Source of the DNA: Homalodisca vitripennis
Taxonomy: Eukaryota; Arthropoda; Insecta; Hemiptera; Cicadellidae
Reading direction: 5' to 3'
Assembly: GCF_021130785.1 (NCBI RefSeq)
Contig: NC_060208.1
Coordinates: forward strand, 55,145,001-55,209,000
DNA length: 64,000 bases
Positions within the stretch are counted from its first letter, which is position 1. Every line of letters begins with the position of its first letter. The notes under the pieces are model-generated. The model was not told the DNA's origin, searched no databases, and worked only from the letters and a program-made list of their open reading frames with translations. This document shows positions 24,101 to 37,617 of this stretch, one piece after another. The position numbers and the translations under genes were made by a program.

Positions 24101-27100
24101 TGTAATCTGTGGTGCAGTAGCGTGAATACTCGTAGCGTGAGCCCATACATAAGATACCATCTCCTACTGGTAGCCTCTTGCTGACCTTTCATATATCACA
24201 CAGGCACTAGAGATGTTAGTGCTCTACCTTGTAATCTGTGGTGCAGTAGCGTGAATACTCGTAGCGTGAGCCCATACACAAGATACCATCTCCTACTGGT
24301 AGCCTCTTGCTGACCTTTCATATATCACACAGGCACTAGAGATGTTAGTGCTATACCTTGTAATCTGTGGTGCAGTACGTGAATACTCGTAGCGTGAGCC
24401 CATACACAAGATACCATCTCCTACTGGTAGCCTCTTGCTGACCTTTCATATATCACACAGGCACTAGAGATGTTAGTGCTATACCTTGTAATCTGTGGTG
24501 CAGTAGCGTGAATACTCGTAGCGTGAGCCCATACACAAGATACCATCTCCTACTGGTAGCCTCTTGCTGACCTTTCATATATCACACAGGCACTAGAGAT
24601 GTTAGTGCTATACCTTGTAATCTGTGGTGCAGTAGCGTGAATACTCGTAGCGTGAGCCCATACATAAGATACCATCTCCTACTGGTAGCCTCTTGCTGAC
24701 CTTTCATATATCACACAGGCACTAGAGATGTTAGTGCTCTACCTTGTAATCTGTGGTGCAGTACGTGAATACTCGTAGCGTGAGCCCATACACAAGATAC
24801 CATCTCCTACTGGTAGCCTCTTGCTGACCTTTCATATATCACACAGGCACTAGAGATGTTAGTGCTATACCTTGTAATCTGTGGTGCAGTACGTGAATAC
24901 TCGTAGCGTGAGCTCATACACAAGATACCATCTCCTACTGGTAGCCTCTTGCTGACCTTTCATATATCACACAGGCACTAGAGATGTTAGTGCTATACCT
25001 TGTAATCTGTGGTGCAGTAGCGTGAATACTCGTAGCGTGAGCCCATACACAAGATACCATCTCCTACTGGTAGCCTCTTGCTGACCTTTCATATATCACA
25101 CAGGCACTAGAGATGTTAGTGCTATACCTTGTAAACTCTGGTGCAGTAGCGTGAATACTCGTAGCGTGAGCCCATACACAAGATACCATCTCCTACTGGT
25201 AGCCTCTTGCTGACCTTTCATATATCACACAGGCACTAGAGATGTTAGTGCTATACCTTGTAATCTGTGGTGCAGTAGCGTGAATACTCGTAGCGTGAGC
25301 CCATACATAAGATACCATCTCCTACTGGTAGCCTCTTGCTGACCTTTCATATATCACACAGGCACTAGAGATGTTAGTGCTCTACCTTGTAATCTGTAGT
25401 GCAGTACGTGAATACTTGCAGCGTGAGCTCATACAAAAGATACCATCTCCTACTGGTAGCCTCTTGCTGACCTTTCATATATCACACAGGCATTAGAGAT
25501 GTTAGTGCTATACCTTGTAATCTGTAGTGCAGTACGTGAATACTCGCAGCGTGAGCTCATACAAAAGATACCATCTCCTACTGGTAGCCTCTTGCTGACC
25601 TTTCATATATCACACAGGCATTAGAGATGTTAGTGCTATACCTTGTAATCTGTGGTGCAGTAGCGTGAATACTCGTAGCGTGAGCCATACATAAGATACC
25701 ATCTCCTACTGGTAGCCTCTTGCTGACCTTTCATATATCACACAGGCACTAGAGATGTTAGTGCTATACCTTGTAATCTGTGGTGCAGTAGCGTGAATAC
25801 TCGTAGCGTGAGCCCATACACAAGATACCATCTCCTACTGGTAGCCTCTTGCTGACCTTTCATATATCACACAGGCACTAGAGATGTTAGTGCTATACCT
25901 TGTAATCTGTGGTGCAGTAGCGTGAATACTCGTAGCGTGAGCCCATACATAAGATACCATCTCCTACTGGTAGCCTCTTGCTGACCTTTCATATATCACA
26001 CAGGCACTAGAGATGTTAGTGCTCTACCTTGTAATCTGTGGTGCAGTACGTGAATACTCGTAGCGTGAGCCCATACACAAGATACCATCTCCTACTGGTA
26101 GCCTCTTGCTGACCTTTCATATATCACACAGGCACTAGAGATGTTAGTGCTATACCTTGTAATCTGTGGTGCAGTACGTGAATACTCGTAGCGTGAGCCC
26201 ATACACAAGATACCATCTCCTACTGGTAGCCTCTTGCTGACCTTTCATATATCACACAGGCACTAGAGATGTTAGTGCTATACCTTGTAAACTGTGGTGC
26301 AGTAGCGTGAATACTCGTAGCGTGAGCCCATACACAAGATACCATCTCCTACTGGTAGCCTCTTGCTGACCTTTCATATATCACACAGGCACTAGAGATG
26401 TTAGTGCTATACCTTGTAATCTGTGGTGCAGTACGTGAATACTCGTAGCGTGAGCCCATACATAAGATACCATCTCCTACTGGTAGCCTCTTGCTGACCT
26501 TTCATATATCACACAGGCACTAGAGATGTTAGTGCTATACCTTGTAATCTGTGGTGCAGTAGCGTGAATACTCGTAGCGTGAGCCCATACACAAGATACC
26601 ATCTCCTACTGGTAGCCTCTTGCTGACCTTTCATATATCACACAGGCACTAGAGATGTTAGTGCTATACCTTGTAATCTGTGGTGCAGTACGTGAATACT
26701 CGTAGCGTGAGCCCATACACAAGATACCATCTCCTACTGGTAGCCTCTTGCTGACCTTTCATATATCACACAGGCACTAGAGATGTTAGTGCTCTACCTT
26801 GTAATCTGTAGTGCAGTACGTGAATACTCGCAGCGTGAGCTCATACAAAAGATACCATCTCCTACTGGTAGCCTCTTGCTGACCTTTCATATATCACACA
26901 GGCACTAGAGATGTTAGTGCTCTACCTTGTAATCTGTGGTGCAGTACGTGAATACTCGTAGCGTGAGCCCATACACAAGATACCATCTCCTACTGGTAGC
27001 CTCTTGCTGACCTTTCATATATCACACAGGCACTAGAGATGTTAGTGCTATACCTTGTAATCTGTAGTGCAGTACGTGAATACTCGTAGCGTGAGCTCAT

Positions 27101-30100
27101 ACAAAGATACCATCTCCTACTGGTAGCCTCTTGCTGACCTTTCATATATCACACAGGCACTAGAGATGTTAGTGCTATACCTTGTAATCTGTGGTGCAGT
27201 ACGTGAATACTCGTAGCGTGAGCCCATACACAAGATACCATCTCCTACTGGTAGCCTCTTGCTGACCTTTCATATATCACACAGGCACTAGAGATGTTAG
27301 TGCTCTATACCTTGTAATCTGTGGTGCAGTACGTGAATACTCGTAGCGTGAGCCCATACACAAGATACCATCTCCTACTGGTAGCCTCTTGCTGACCTTT
27401 CATATATCACACAGGCACTAGAGATGTTAGTGCTATACCTTGTAATCTGTGGTGCAGTAGCGTGAATACTCGTAGCGTGAGCCCATACACAAGATACCAT
27501 CTCCTACTGGTAGCCTCTTGCTGACCTTTCATATATCACACAGGCACTAGAGATGTTAGTGCTCTACCTTGTAATCTGTGGTGCAGTACGTGAATACTCG
27601 TAGCGTGAGCCCATACACAAGATACCATCTCCTACTGGTAGCCTCTTGCTGACCTTTCATATATCACACAGGCACTAGAGATGTTAGTGCTATACCTTGT
27701 AATCTGTGGTGCAGTACGTGAATACTCGTAGCGTGAGCCCATACACAAGATACCATCTCCTACTGGTAGCCTCTTGCTGACCTTTCATATATCACACAGG
27801 CACTAGAGATGTTAGTGCTATACCTTGTAATCTGTGGTGCAGTACGTGAATACTCGTAGCGTGAGCCCATACACAAGATACCATCTCCTACTGGTAGCCT
27901 CTTGCTGACCTTTCATATATCACACAGGCACTAGAGATGTTAGTGCTATACCTTGTAAACTCTGGTGCAGTAGCGTGAATACTCGTAGCGTGAGCCCATA
28001 CACAAGATACCATCTCCTACTGGTAGCCTCTTGCTGACCTTTCATATATCACACAGGCACTAGAGATGTTAGTGCTATACCTTGTAATCTGTGGTGCAGT
28101 AGCGTGAATACTCGTAGCGTGAGCCCATACATAAGATACCATCTCCTACTGGTAGCCTCTTGCTGACCTTTCATATATCACACAGGCACTAGAGATGTTA
28201 GTGCTCTACCTTGTAATCTGTAGTGCAGTACGTGAATACTCGCAGCGTGAGCTCATACAAAAGATACCATCTCCTACTGGTAGCCTCTTGCTGACCTTTC
28301 ATATATCACACAGGCACTAGAGATGTTAGTGCTATACCTTGTAATCTGTGGTGCAGTAGCGTGAATACTCGTAGCGTGAGCCCATACATAAGATACCATC
28401 TCCTACTGGTAGCCTCTTGCTGACCTTTCATATATCACACAGGCACTAGAGATGTTAGTGCTATACCTTGTAATCTGTGGTGCAGTAGCGTGAATACTCG
28501 TAGCGTGAGCCCATACACAAGATACCATCTCCTACTGGTAGCCTCTTGCTGACCTTTCATATATCACACAGGCACTAGAGATGTTAGTGCTATACCTTGT
28601 AATCTGTGGTGCAGTAGCGTGAATACTCGTAGCGTGAGCCCATACACAAGATACCATCTCCTACTGGTAGCCTCTTGCTGACCTTTCATATATCACACAG
28701 GCACTAGAGATGTTAGTGCTATACCTTGTAATCTGTGGTGCAGTAGCGTGAATACTCGTAGCGTGAGCCCATACACAAGATACCATCTCCTACTGGTAGC
28801 CTCTTGCTGACCTTTCATATATCACACAGGCACTAGAGATGTTAGTGCTATACCTTGTAATCTGTGGTGCAGTAGCGTGAATACTCGTAGCGTGAGCCCA
28901 TACACAAGATACCATCTCCTACTGGTAGCCTCTTGCTGACCTTTCATATATCACACAGGCACTAGAGATGTTAGTGCTATACCTTGTAATCTGTAGTGCA
29001 GTAGCGTGAATACTCGCAGCGTGAGCTCATACAAAAGATACCATCTCCTACTGGTAGCCTCTTGCTGACCTTTCATATATCACACAGGCACTAGAGATGT
29101 TAGTGCTCTACCTTGTAATCTGTGGTGCAGTAGCGTGAATACTCGTAGCGTGAGCCCATACACAAGATACCATCTCCTACTGGTAGCCTCTTGCTGACCT
29201 TTCATATATCACACAGGCACTAGAGATGTTAGTGCTATACCTTGTAATCTGTGGTGCAGTAGCGTGAATACTCGTAGCGTGAGCCCATACACAAGATACC
29301 ATCTCCTACTGGTAGCCTCTTGCTGACCTTTCATATATCACACAGGCACTAGAGATGTTAGTGCTCTACCTTGTAATCTGTAGTGCAGTACGTGAATACT
29401 CGTAGCGTGAGCTCATACAAAAGATACCATCTCCTACTGGTAGCCTCTTGCTGACCTTTCATATATCACACAGGCACTAGAGATGTTAGTGCTATACCTT
29501 GTAATCTGTGGTGCAGTACGTGAATACTCGTAGCGTGAGCCCATACACAAGATACCATCTCCTACTGGTAGCCTCTTGCTGACCTTTCATATATCACACA
29601 GGCACTAGAGATGTTAGTGCTATACCTTGTAATCTGTGGTGCAGTACGTGAATACTCGTAGCGTGAGCCCATACACAAGATACCATCTCCTACTGGTAGC
29701 CTCTTGCTGACCTTTCATATATCACACAGGCACTAGAGATGTTAGTGCTATACCTTGTAATCTGTGGTGCAGTAGCGTGAATACTCGTAGCGTGAGCCCA
29801 TACACAAGATACCATCTCCTACTGGTAGCCTCTTGCTGACCTTTCATATATCACACAGGCACTAGAGATGTTAGTGCTATACCTTGTAATCTGTGGTGCA
29901 GTACGTGAATACTCGTAGCGTGAGCCCATACACAAGATACCATCTCCTACTGGTAGCCTCTTGCTGACCTTTCATATATCACACAGGCACTAGAGATGTT
30001 AGTGCTATACCTTGTAATCTGTGGTGCAGTAGCGTGAATACTCGTAGCGTGAGCCCATACACAAGATACCATCTCCTACTGGTAGCCTCTTGCTGACCTT

Positions 30101-31018
30101 TCATATATCACACAGGCACTAGAGATGTTAGTGCTCTACCTTGTAATCTGTAGTGCAGTACGTGAATACTTGCAGCGTGAGCTCATACAAAAGATACCAT
30201 CTCCTACTGGTAGCCTCTTGCTGACCTTTCATATATCACACAGGCATTAGAGATGTTAGTGCTATACCTTGTAATCTGTAGTGCAGTACGTGAATACTTG
30301 CAGCGTGAGCTCATACAAAAGATACCATCTCCTACTGGTAGCCTCTTGCTGACCTTTCATATATCACACAGGCACTAGAGATGTTAGTGCTCTACCTTGT
30401 AATCTGTAGTGCAGTACGTGAATACTCGCAGCGTGAGCTCATACAAAAGATACCATCTCCTACTGGTAGCCTCTTGCTGACCTTTCATATATCACACAGG
30501 CACTAGAGATGTTAGTGCTCTACCTTGTAATCTCTGATGCAGTAGCGTGAATACTCGTAGCGTGAGCCCATACATAAGATACCATCTCCTACTGGTAACC
30601 TCTTGCTGACCTTTCATATATCACACAGGCACTAGAGATGTTAGTGCTATACCTTGTAATCTCTGATGCAGTAGCGTGAATACTCGTAGCGTGAGCCCAT
30701 ACATAAGATACCATCTCCTACTGGTAGCCTCTTGCTGACCTTTCATATATCACACAGGCATTAGAGATGTTAGTGCTATACCTTGTAATCTGTGTTGCAG
30801 TAGCGTGAATACTCGTAGCGTGAGCCCATACATAAGATACCATCTCCTACTGGTAGCCTCTTGCTGACCTTTCATATATCACACAGGCACTAGAGATGTT
30901 AGTGCTATACCTTGTAATCTCTGATGCAGTAGCGTGAATACTCGTAGCGTGAGCCCATACATAAGATACCATCTCCTACTGGTAGCCTCTTGCTGACCTT
31001 TCATATATCACACAGGCA
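21186..31018 (-). repeat. 129-bp satellite array, right block (~76 monomers), inverted relative to left block
   Basis: Highly regular 128/129-bp monomers (TAGCGTG versus TACGTG accounts for the 1-bp length difference). Read on the plus strand each runs GATACCATCTCC ... CTTTCATATATCACACAGGC, ACTAGAGATGTTAGTGC, then CGTGAATACTCG. Two monomer types are mixed. The common type has CTGTGGTGC and CCCATACACAAG. The minor type has the linked changes CTGTAGTGC, TACGTG, CGCAGCG and CTCATACAAAAG, and appears near 22950, 25395, 25520, 26812, 28215, 30150, 30277 and 30405, with close relatives near 22310, 27060 and 29380. The block ends at the right arm without spacer. No coding function or RNA gene is apparent. 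Confidence 0.97.
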
Positions 31019-32687
31019 CGTGCCAGTGATAAACTATTCTGAGCAGGATTTCTACAGCACATTACGTCATTTATTTACGATAGTAACATTGATTTTTGAA
31101 TGTTTTCGTATTAAAAACCTAGTTTGAACTCTTTACGATACCGGTACTCACTAAGAACTGTAGAAATAACTAAAATACTCAGGATTTTGTCTTTTTTTGA
31201 TGCACTAAATTACTACCAGAGTGACACATCAACCTGTGGGCCCTCTTGCCAACAGCCATAACGAGCCCTAATGGTAAAAACATACAGTGCTGTACTGTAC
31301 GGTTCCTTGCCACTGCACATACAACCATAGCTTCTTTACATAGTTAGTAAATCAACTGGCTGGTTGAATAAAAAATGAGATGTGCGTCAGAATAACATAG
31401 GGTTGTCGCGTCGTCACAACAGCTGTTTTTCAGACATTTCTAAACTGGAAAATGTTTCATGTGTACAATGCTACTACTACTCACAGTTAGTTTCAGTTTT
31501 ATTCAGTTGAGTTTGAGCGCGCGCTACCGCTTGTTCTGAGTTGTTTATGTAATTTTATTTTTCACCAGTGTTTTCGTCGTTCATGTTTATAAAATATTTT
31601 GTTTGTTAGTTTTAAAGATATTGTAAGAACTGTTGAACTGTAAAATAGGGCAGGCGTTTTTTTTTTCAAAGAGCAGTAAACGAAAATTAGGAGGGAAACC
31701 GAGAATTTTAAGTTGAGTGGGGAAATAAGTTTTTCTTTGGTAAAGGTAAGAAAGACATGCCAGTCTTATGTTTAATATGTCATGAAACTGTTATTGGAAA
31801 CAAACTGTAAAATTGGGATATTCTAATATTCATTCAAATTTCTTAGAAATATCCAATACAATCAAGCTCAGAGAAGAAAAATTACAAACATTGAAAGAGT
31901 TCGTTGGTTTTGAGCGAAACACACTTGTCGGCACAAAGCAAAAAAATTATCTAACTACCAAGGTATCTTAACTTATGACTGAAATTCTACCAAAAAATAT
32001 TAAGCCTTTTTCAGATAACGACATAGTCAAAGAGTGTGTTATGACTGTTTGTAAAACATGTTTTCTTATTTCCTGAAGAGTAATCAAATATTTGATGATG
32101 CTGAATAATTACAGCTTGCATGATTCAAGTTGCATGAGGTCAAAAGATCTGGCACCAAATATATGTTAAATCTAATTGAAGAGTTACAGCAAAGCATTTT
32201 ACAGGTAGTCTTGCCATTTAACATCCAGATGCATTACATCTATTTCTTATTTGCTTTTGTTTGTCAAATATTTATCTGACAACCTGGGTGGCGTAAAAGT
32301 GGATCTTTTTAAGATAGTTTCAATGAGTGGGAAAACAGGTGGTGTTGATCATTTTGACGTAGTAACCAAATATTTTATAACGGTAGCCAGATCACAGCAT
32401 TGATGTAAAGAAATTCTGTTTGCACAGATGATTGTCCATCAATGAAAGGGCAAAATGAAGGTTTCGTTCAGCTGTTAAAAACACTTATAACATGATAACT
32501 TACTAAGTTTTCACTGCATAATCCATCAAGAAAGTCTTACCGCAATGTTTTGGAAAAATCTTAAATCACTTAGCATTATACATTTTATCAAGTCAAAGGA
32601 ATTAAACCACAGAAAGATCAAAAGTTTTTAAACGAAATTATATCACAATGTGATGTGCTTTACTACACAGAGCTAAGAAGGTTAAGC
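31019..32687 (+). repeat. Right arm of giant inverted repeat (unique-sequence part)
   Basis: Reverse complement of 1-1689 with very few differences. The match is lost at 32687 only because the window begins at the partner position, so the true end is unknown. The inner ~720 bases (31019-31738) precede the transposase and contain TTACGTCATTTATTTACGATAG and a T10 run. They may be the element's 5' region. Confidence 0.93.
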
Positions 32688-33352
32688 AAAGGTAGAGTTT
32701 TAGAGACATTTTTCAATCTCCGTCACGAGATAATTCTGTTTTTGCCTGAAAGAAGAAAAGACTATTCTGAAGTTTATTATTTTAGTTGGTGGCTGAAAGT
32801 AGGATTTATTAACGATACCGTGGTTAACAAACGAAACCTTGACGAAAAATGCAAGGAAACAACAAAATAGTCACCAAAATGATTGATATTGTTTGTACTC
32901 TGAGAAAAAGCTTTCTATGTATATTCAAGAAATTCTTAAGAATGGTTTCTCCATTTGTCCCAGCAATTGTTGACGAAAATCCTAATAAAATAAAAAGCAT
33001 CTGCGATGGTAACGCTTCTGTCAGGCCTCAAAAAAGAGATGTATTTCAGGTTTGGGAATTTCAGAAAATATCAGGATTCATTTAGTTTGGATGAAAATCT
33101 GTGAGCAATAACAACCAGTAATGTGTCTCAACTGTCCATGTTATAAAAATGAGTACAGATCCAGACTCTTACTTCACAGCCTCCTAAAATCAACACAATA
33201 CTCCAGAAATGCGACAGATTCAGACCTTAAACGTCAACAATATAGGAAGAATATGAAAATAGCTACAGTGAAACCTTTTTTACTAACCTTGACATACACA
33301 TTATGTTATGGTCCTAAATGTATTAAATTTACATTTCTGTCCAGAACTTATT
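31740..33352 (+). pseudogene. hAT-like (ZBED5/GTF2IRD2/SCAND3-type) transposase, decayed right copy
   Basis: Translated blocks follow the order of the hAT-derived ZBED5/GTF2IRD2/SCAND3 group. A CLICHETVIG zinc-finger-like start (CxxC, about 31770) is followed by LREEKLQTLKEFVGFE (about 31870), PFSDNDIVKECVMTVC (about 32005-32055), DCPSMKGQNEGFVQLLK (about 32430-32480), IHFIKSKELNHRKIKSF (about 32575-32630), VLYYTELRRLSKGRVLETFF (32652-32712, the most conserved stretch) and LDEKCKETTKIVTKMIDIV (about 32838-32895). Frames change repeatedly and stops are frequent. The longest open pieces are 32655-32870 and 32849-33085; the tail to 33352 is weakly recognisable. DNA-binding and ribonuclease H-like catalytic regions are incomplete. 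Inactive. Family assignment is from memory of motifs, not a search. Confidence 0.72.
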
Positions 33353-34344
33353 AACTAGAAATAAAATTTAATGTGAAATAAGTTATATTTTGTATCCAAT
33401 TATCTTAAATAAGTGTAACATTTCAAAATAAATTTAATTTACTTGTTATATACTAGATTTTTACTTATATATGTGTATCTCAGAAAAAAGCTCAATATAT
33501 GAACTTGCGGCACTCAGATTATTTTCAAAAAAGCAATAAGGCTCTTCATGAAATCCTATTGAGGACCCTATTTTAGGGTCTGGCTGATTGAAACGCTTTC
33601 CTCAATGATAAGTGATCTTTGGCATAAAATATGATATGATACTGATATCATATTATTAGAATACAGTAAAAATTTCTTAATCTAAAAATCAAATTGCGCG
33701 AAAAAGGCTACAGTAAAAATCTAAACTAATTCCTAAGACGACTGGATGGTTGAAGGACTTCTGGTATCATGGACATGGATTTATTTATTGACGTACTCTA
33801 ATCTTGAATGAAAGCTCAAGAGAAAAGCTAACTTGCTGACTTAAGATAACGCATAGAATGTTTCTGGAGTGAAAAATAACCTGGGAATCTAGTTCTTTGG
33901 AAAATATTACGGTAATTTATATCAATATATTGCTGTAAATATACTCCTTTAACCACAGAAATAGTTTATAAAGCAGTAGCAACTCTAAACTTCGACCTCA
34001 TTCACCTGGTACATCACCACTTTATTCATCTTCGCTACCAACGGCCATTCCAACAAAACATTTAGTCTTAATGTGTAGCCGAACATCAGCCTATATCTAA
34101 AATGACAAACCTGTTTTTCAATGATAATATTCTTGTAAAAACATAGTTTATTACGTATTTCAAAGGTAAGAAGGGTATTAGAAATATCGTGATGGCCTTT
34201 TGCATGACGTGAACCAGAGAATTATTAAAGTTGTTTCCTTCCTTCCACAAACAAGGATATCGAGGCCACTTGAGTCGAGTTGTTTACTCAGTCTTTAGTA
34301 TACTCAATAGGTATTGCTTGGTTACCTTTCTACAGAATACGACT

Positions 34345-34406
<62 letters not shown>

Positions 34407-36576
34407 ACATCACAGATCATATCTTTATATTAAGACGCCTAAAACTGACCGTCTCATACTGTAATATTTATCTATAATTGCTGGAGGGAACACCTGGCGA
34501 CTCCATTGACGTAGTATCAGCTATCAGTAACATATCTCAATTATGGGATCGGAATTTTCCTTATGAAAAGCAACGGTTTAATGTTTTGTAGTTATAAACA
34601 TTTTTTAATTTTCAAAATATAAATATATTTAAATGTCGAACTTTTAGGGCACTAAACTTTCTTAGTTATTGTTTGGAAGGGTAGGTCCTCAAATAATTTT
34701 TAAGTTACATCGGGAGTTTTCAAAGTTGTCAATAAAGTAACAATATTGACAACTTCATAAAAACATGTTAAAGCGGTTTTCTCAGATTTTTAAATACTAT
34801 GTACATTTACAGCACGATACATTTAAAACATGTTTTAATGATCTGTGTCAATAGACCTTTAAAATGAGTTACTACTCTCCCCGTCTTTACATATAAAAAT
34901 CTCCAAAAAACAACCTTCCACCTTTAAAAAACACCCCTTAACATTCTTTGGGAGTTGAAAATAGTGTTATCGAATTCTTTGGCCACAAAATAGGGGGGGG
35001 AGGTACAGTTGAAACGGAGTTTCTAACTTTACTTGTTATACCGTTAAAATCCGTGGCTCAGGTGGCCTGGTTCACCCTGTTATTGTTAACAGATAATTTT
35101 AAACACTGCACTATGTTGCATAAGACACTTTTAACTAACCGGATAGAGTAAAACATTTTCCAGGCACAAAGAACAAATGAACTTGTTATTGAAGTGCTTC
35201 ATAAATACTTCGCTCTAGTTTTTCAGGTTTGTTTAGAGGATCTGAAACTTGGCCAATTTAAACTTGATGAACGCGCCATAAAAGTTTCCTACCGCCGCGC
35301 CGCTGGAGAAATGTTTGATGTTCTACTTTGTGTTAATGCCAACGTTAAATAAAAATTTGATCAATTTACATACATTTTGTTTATGCACATTCCCACTTAA
35401 AATGACGTCATATATTGAGATTTAAAATGTAACTTACTATATAATATATATATATATACGATATACCAAGAAATACGTACAATAATTAAAGAGTATCTCT
35501 ATGAGTTTTAACTCAAATACTTCAATATTGGCGATGTTTGCCTAATATGTTTTCTTCAGTCATAAGACAAACAAAACATGATTTCAAAACATTTCAATTT
35601 AAATTAATAGATATATTTTTGTTTAAGTAGAAAGTGGAAGGCATGGAATACTTGCATAATACGTATGTTCCAATATAAAATGTGAAATTTCAATTTCACT
35701 AGGCATAACATAGGGTCATGTGATTATCAGTAACAGACTTAAAATCACCTGGAGGTCTGGGGTGTGAGAAATACCCCCAGGCTAAGGAGGGACCGAGGGT
35801 CTTTTGAAAATTTTAGAAAGCTCGATACAATAACATAGTAATATTTCCGAGTTTTTGACAAATTATCCTTTAACTTGTTGTACTTTTTACAATGTTAGGA
35901 CATTATGTATACTTAATTATTGCCTAGCGTCAGCGAAACCTATCATACGTGGGGTTGGAAAACCTCATTTCTGTCTGTCTGTTTGCCTGCATGATATCTC
36001 GAAAAAGAACTGGCCTATAGACTTGAACTTTACTTGAACCTTCACTTCTATACAAGCAACACTGAGTTTGACGATGGATCAATGTCGTTTCATGAGATTT
36101 AGCTGGGCTGAACTATAGCAAATATCTTTATATTGGTCTTTTGGGTAACCACGATTGCAACGAGAAAATAGAATAAATTTGTAAACAAACATTTGACGAT
36201 TAAATTGGATTCTAAAATGTGACACTTAACACGTGTAACTTGTTCATACAGTAAAAAGATCAAAATAATACAATAGAAGTAAATGTTATGAGTCGTGACA
36301 CGATCCTACCTGTTATACTGTGTACCTGTATCCAGTACTTGTACGTAGTACTGTTATAATCTAAACACTGCTATGAAACCTAACTAAATGAACAAAAATG
36401 TGCATGTATCATTTGGAAAGATACCTCGAGAGATACCATCTGTATACCTTAAATTTTGCAAGAACATTAAATTATGCTTGGACAAAAACGAGTTCTATGG
36501 TGGTGTAGCCTAACCATGGCATTTAGCTGAGCCAAGTCTATCACTCAGTAAGCTGACAGTTTCTCTTTTCTCTTCC
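33353..36576. other. Non-coding stretch with simple repeats
   Basis: No supported gene. It holds the CA microsatellite at 34347-34404 and a TA tract near 35440-35457. Around 35973-36050 lies a CTGTCTGTCTGTTTGCCTGCATGATATCTC-type block resembling the start of common insect interspersed repeats, with a similar block near 36632-36700. Short open frames (34948-35151, 35855-36037) show no family motif. Confidence 0.45.
34347..34404. repeat. CA microsatellite (~29 dinucleotides)
   Basis: Uninterrupted alternation of C and A except for a T near 34401. Open frames through it encode His-Thr repeats and are artefacts. Confidence 0.97.
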
Positions 36577-36601
36577 GGGGGGGGGGGGGGGGGGGAGGGG
36601 G
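36577..36601. repeat. Poly-G tract
   Basis: Run of G with one A. Similar tracts lie at 45940-45952, 54854-54865 and 60697-60708. They are potential G-quadruplex-forming or sequencing-difficult sites. Confidence 0.9.
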
Positions 36602-37550
36602 AAATAAACATGTCTGTTATGTATGATGCCTGCCTGTCTATCTGTCAGCAATAAATAAATTGAGCTGCAGAGTTGAAATTTTGCATGCAGCTTCAGCGAA
36701 GGCTGTTAAGCGACACTTACCTTGTTAATACAGACAATCTTAAAATATTTTTTGGTACAGCACTTGTCATTTGATGTTTTCTAAACATCAAAACAAGTAT
36801 TTAAATCTCAAGAATCAAATTCAAGAAATATAAGCACTACTAGTTACTATTAATATAGTTTAAGATCATTGCAATAATTGTGTTTAATTTAAATTCAGAA
36901 CTCAATTTCAACCGGACAACATATTCCCGGGACGCATACCGAGAGAAGCTAAGTCCACAAAGGCTGTGAGGTGACAGCTTGACTTTCTCCGAGTTCAAAA
37001 CCGATCGTAAATTGTGGAATGTACTGGCCCATCACTTGTCCCGCAGGAACTTTCTAAATAACAGCTTCCTTTCAACACGAGTAAGGACAGATTCGTATCT
37101 AAACCCACTCTAAATGGAAAACTGTTGTAATGAAAATGTATTTGTATAAAGCTTTAGATCCTACACAGCGAGAAATTGTACATGGTGATAATAGAGACAC
37201 CTACTCCACCACACACAAGATAGTTCGCACTGATTGAAGGATTGGTTACAGCCACTAATAAACAAAATGTCTATCTCCTAAATAAAGGAATCACTGTATT
37301 CTGGCTCAGATAGCGAATACCCGCGTGGTTTGTCATTGGTTAAACTTCACCGCGTAGTCTTCTGTGACTTCCCTGGTGTTTCGGGAGCCCATGAGATATA
37401 CCTTTTTAGTGGAATAAGGAAATAAATTACAAGTTGACTATGTCTCTATGACTATCCAAGCGGTTAAACTGTCCTGTTACAATACAAGTACTTAACACCT
37501 TACTAAAGTACTTTCCAATCATCAATTAAATAATGCATAAGAAGTATTCG
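36602..37550. other. Non-coding stretch, no supported feature
   Basis: No open frame or repeat that I can defend; composition is mixed. Confidence 0.4.
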
Positions 37551-37555
37551 CTTCA

Positions 37556-37617
37556 CCAGGTCTCCAACCCGGATCTCTCCTTGTACGGCGAACGTTACCC
37601 GTTCACTACATGTAATG
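37556..37617 (-). mobile_element. tRNA-derived SINE fragment
   Basis: On the minus strand the block TGTAGTGAACGGGTAACGTTC ... GGAGAGATCCGGGTTGGAGACC matches the layout of the SINE head at 18598-18667, including AGAGATCCGGGTT before a degraded box B. No tRNA-like fold remains complete. Confidence 0.5.

Noticed and set aside
34231..34477. His/Thr-repeat open frames
   Set aside because: Translation of a CA microsatellite in two frames.
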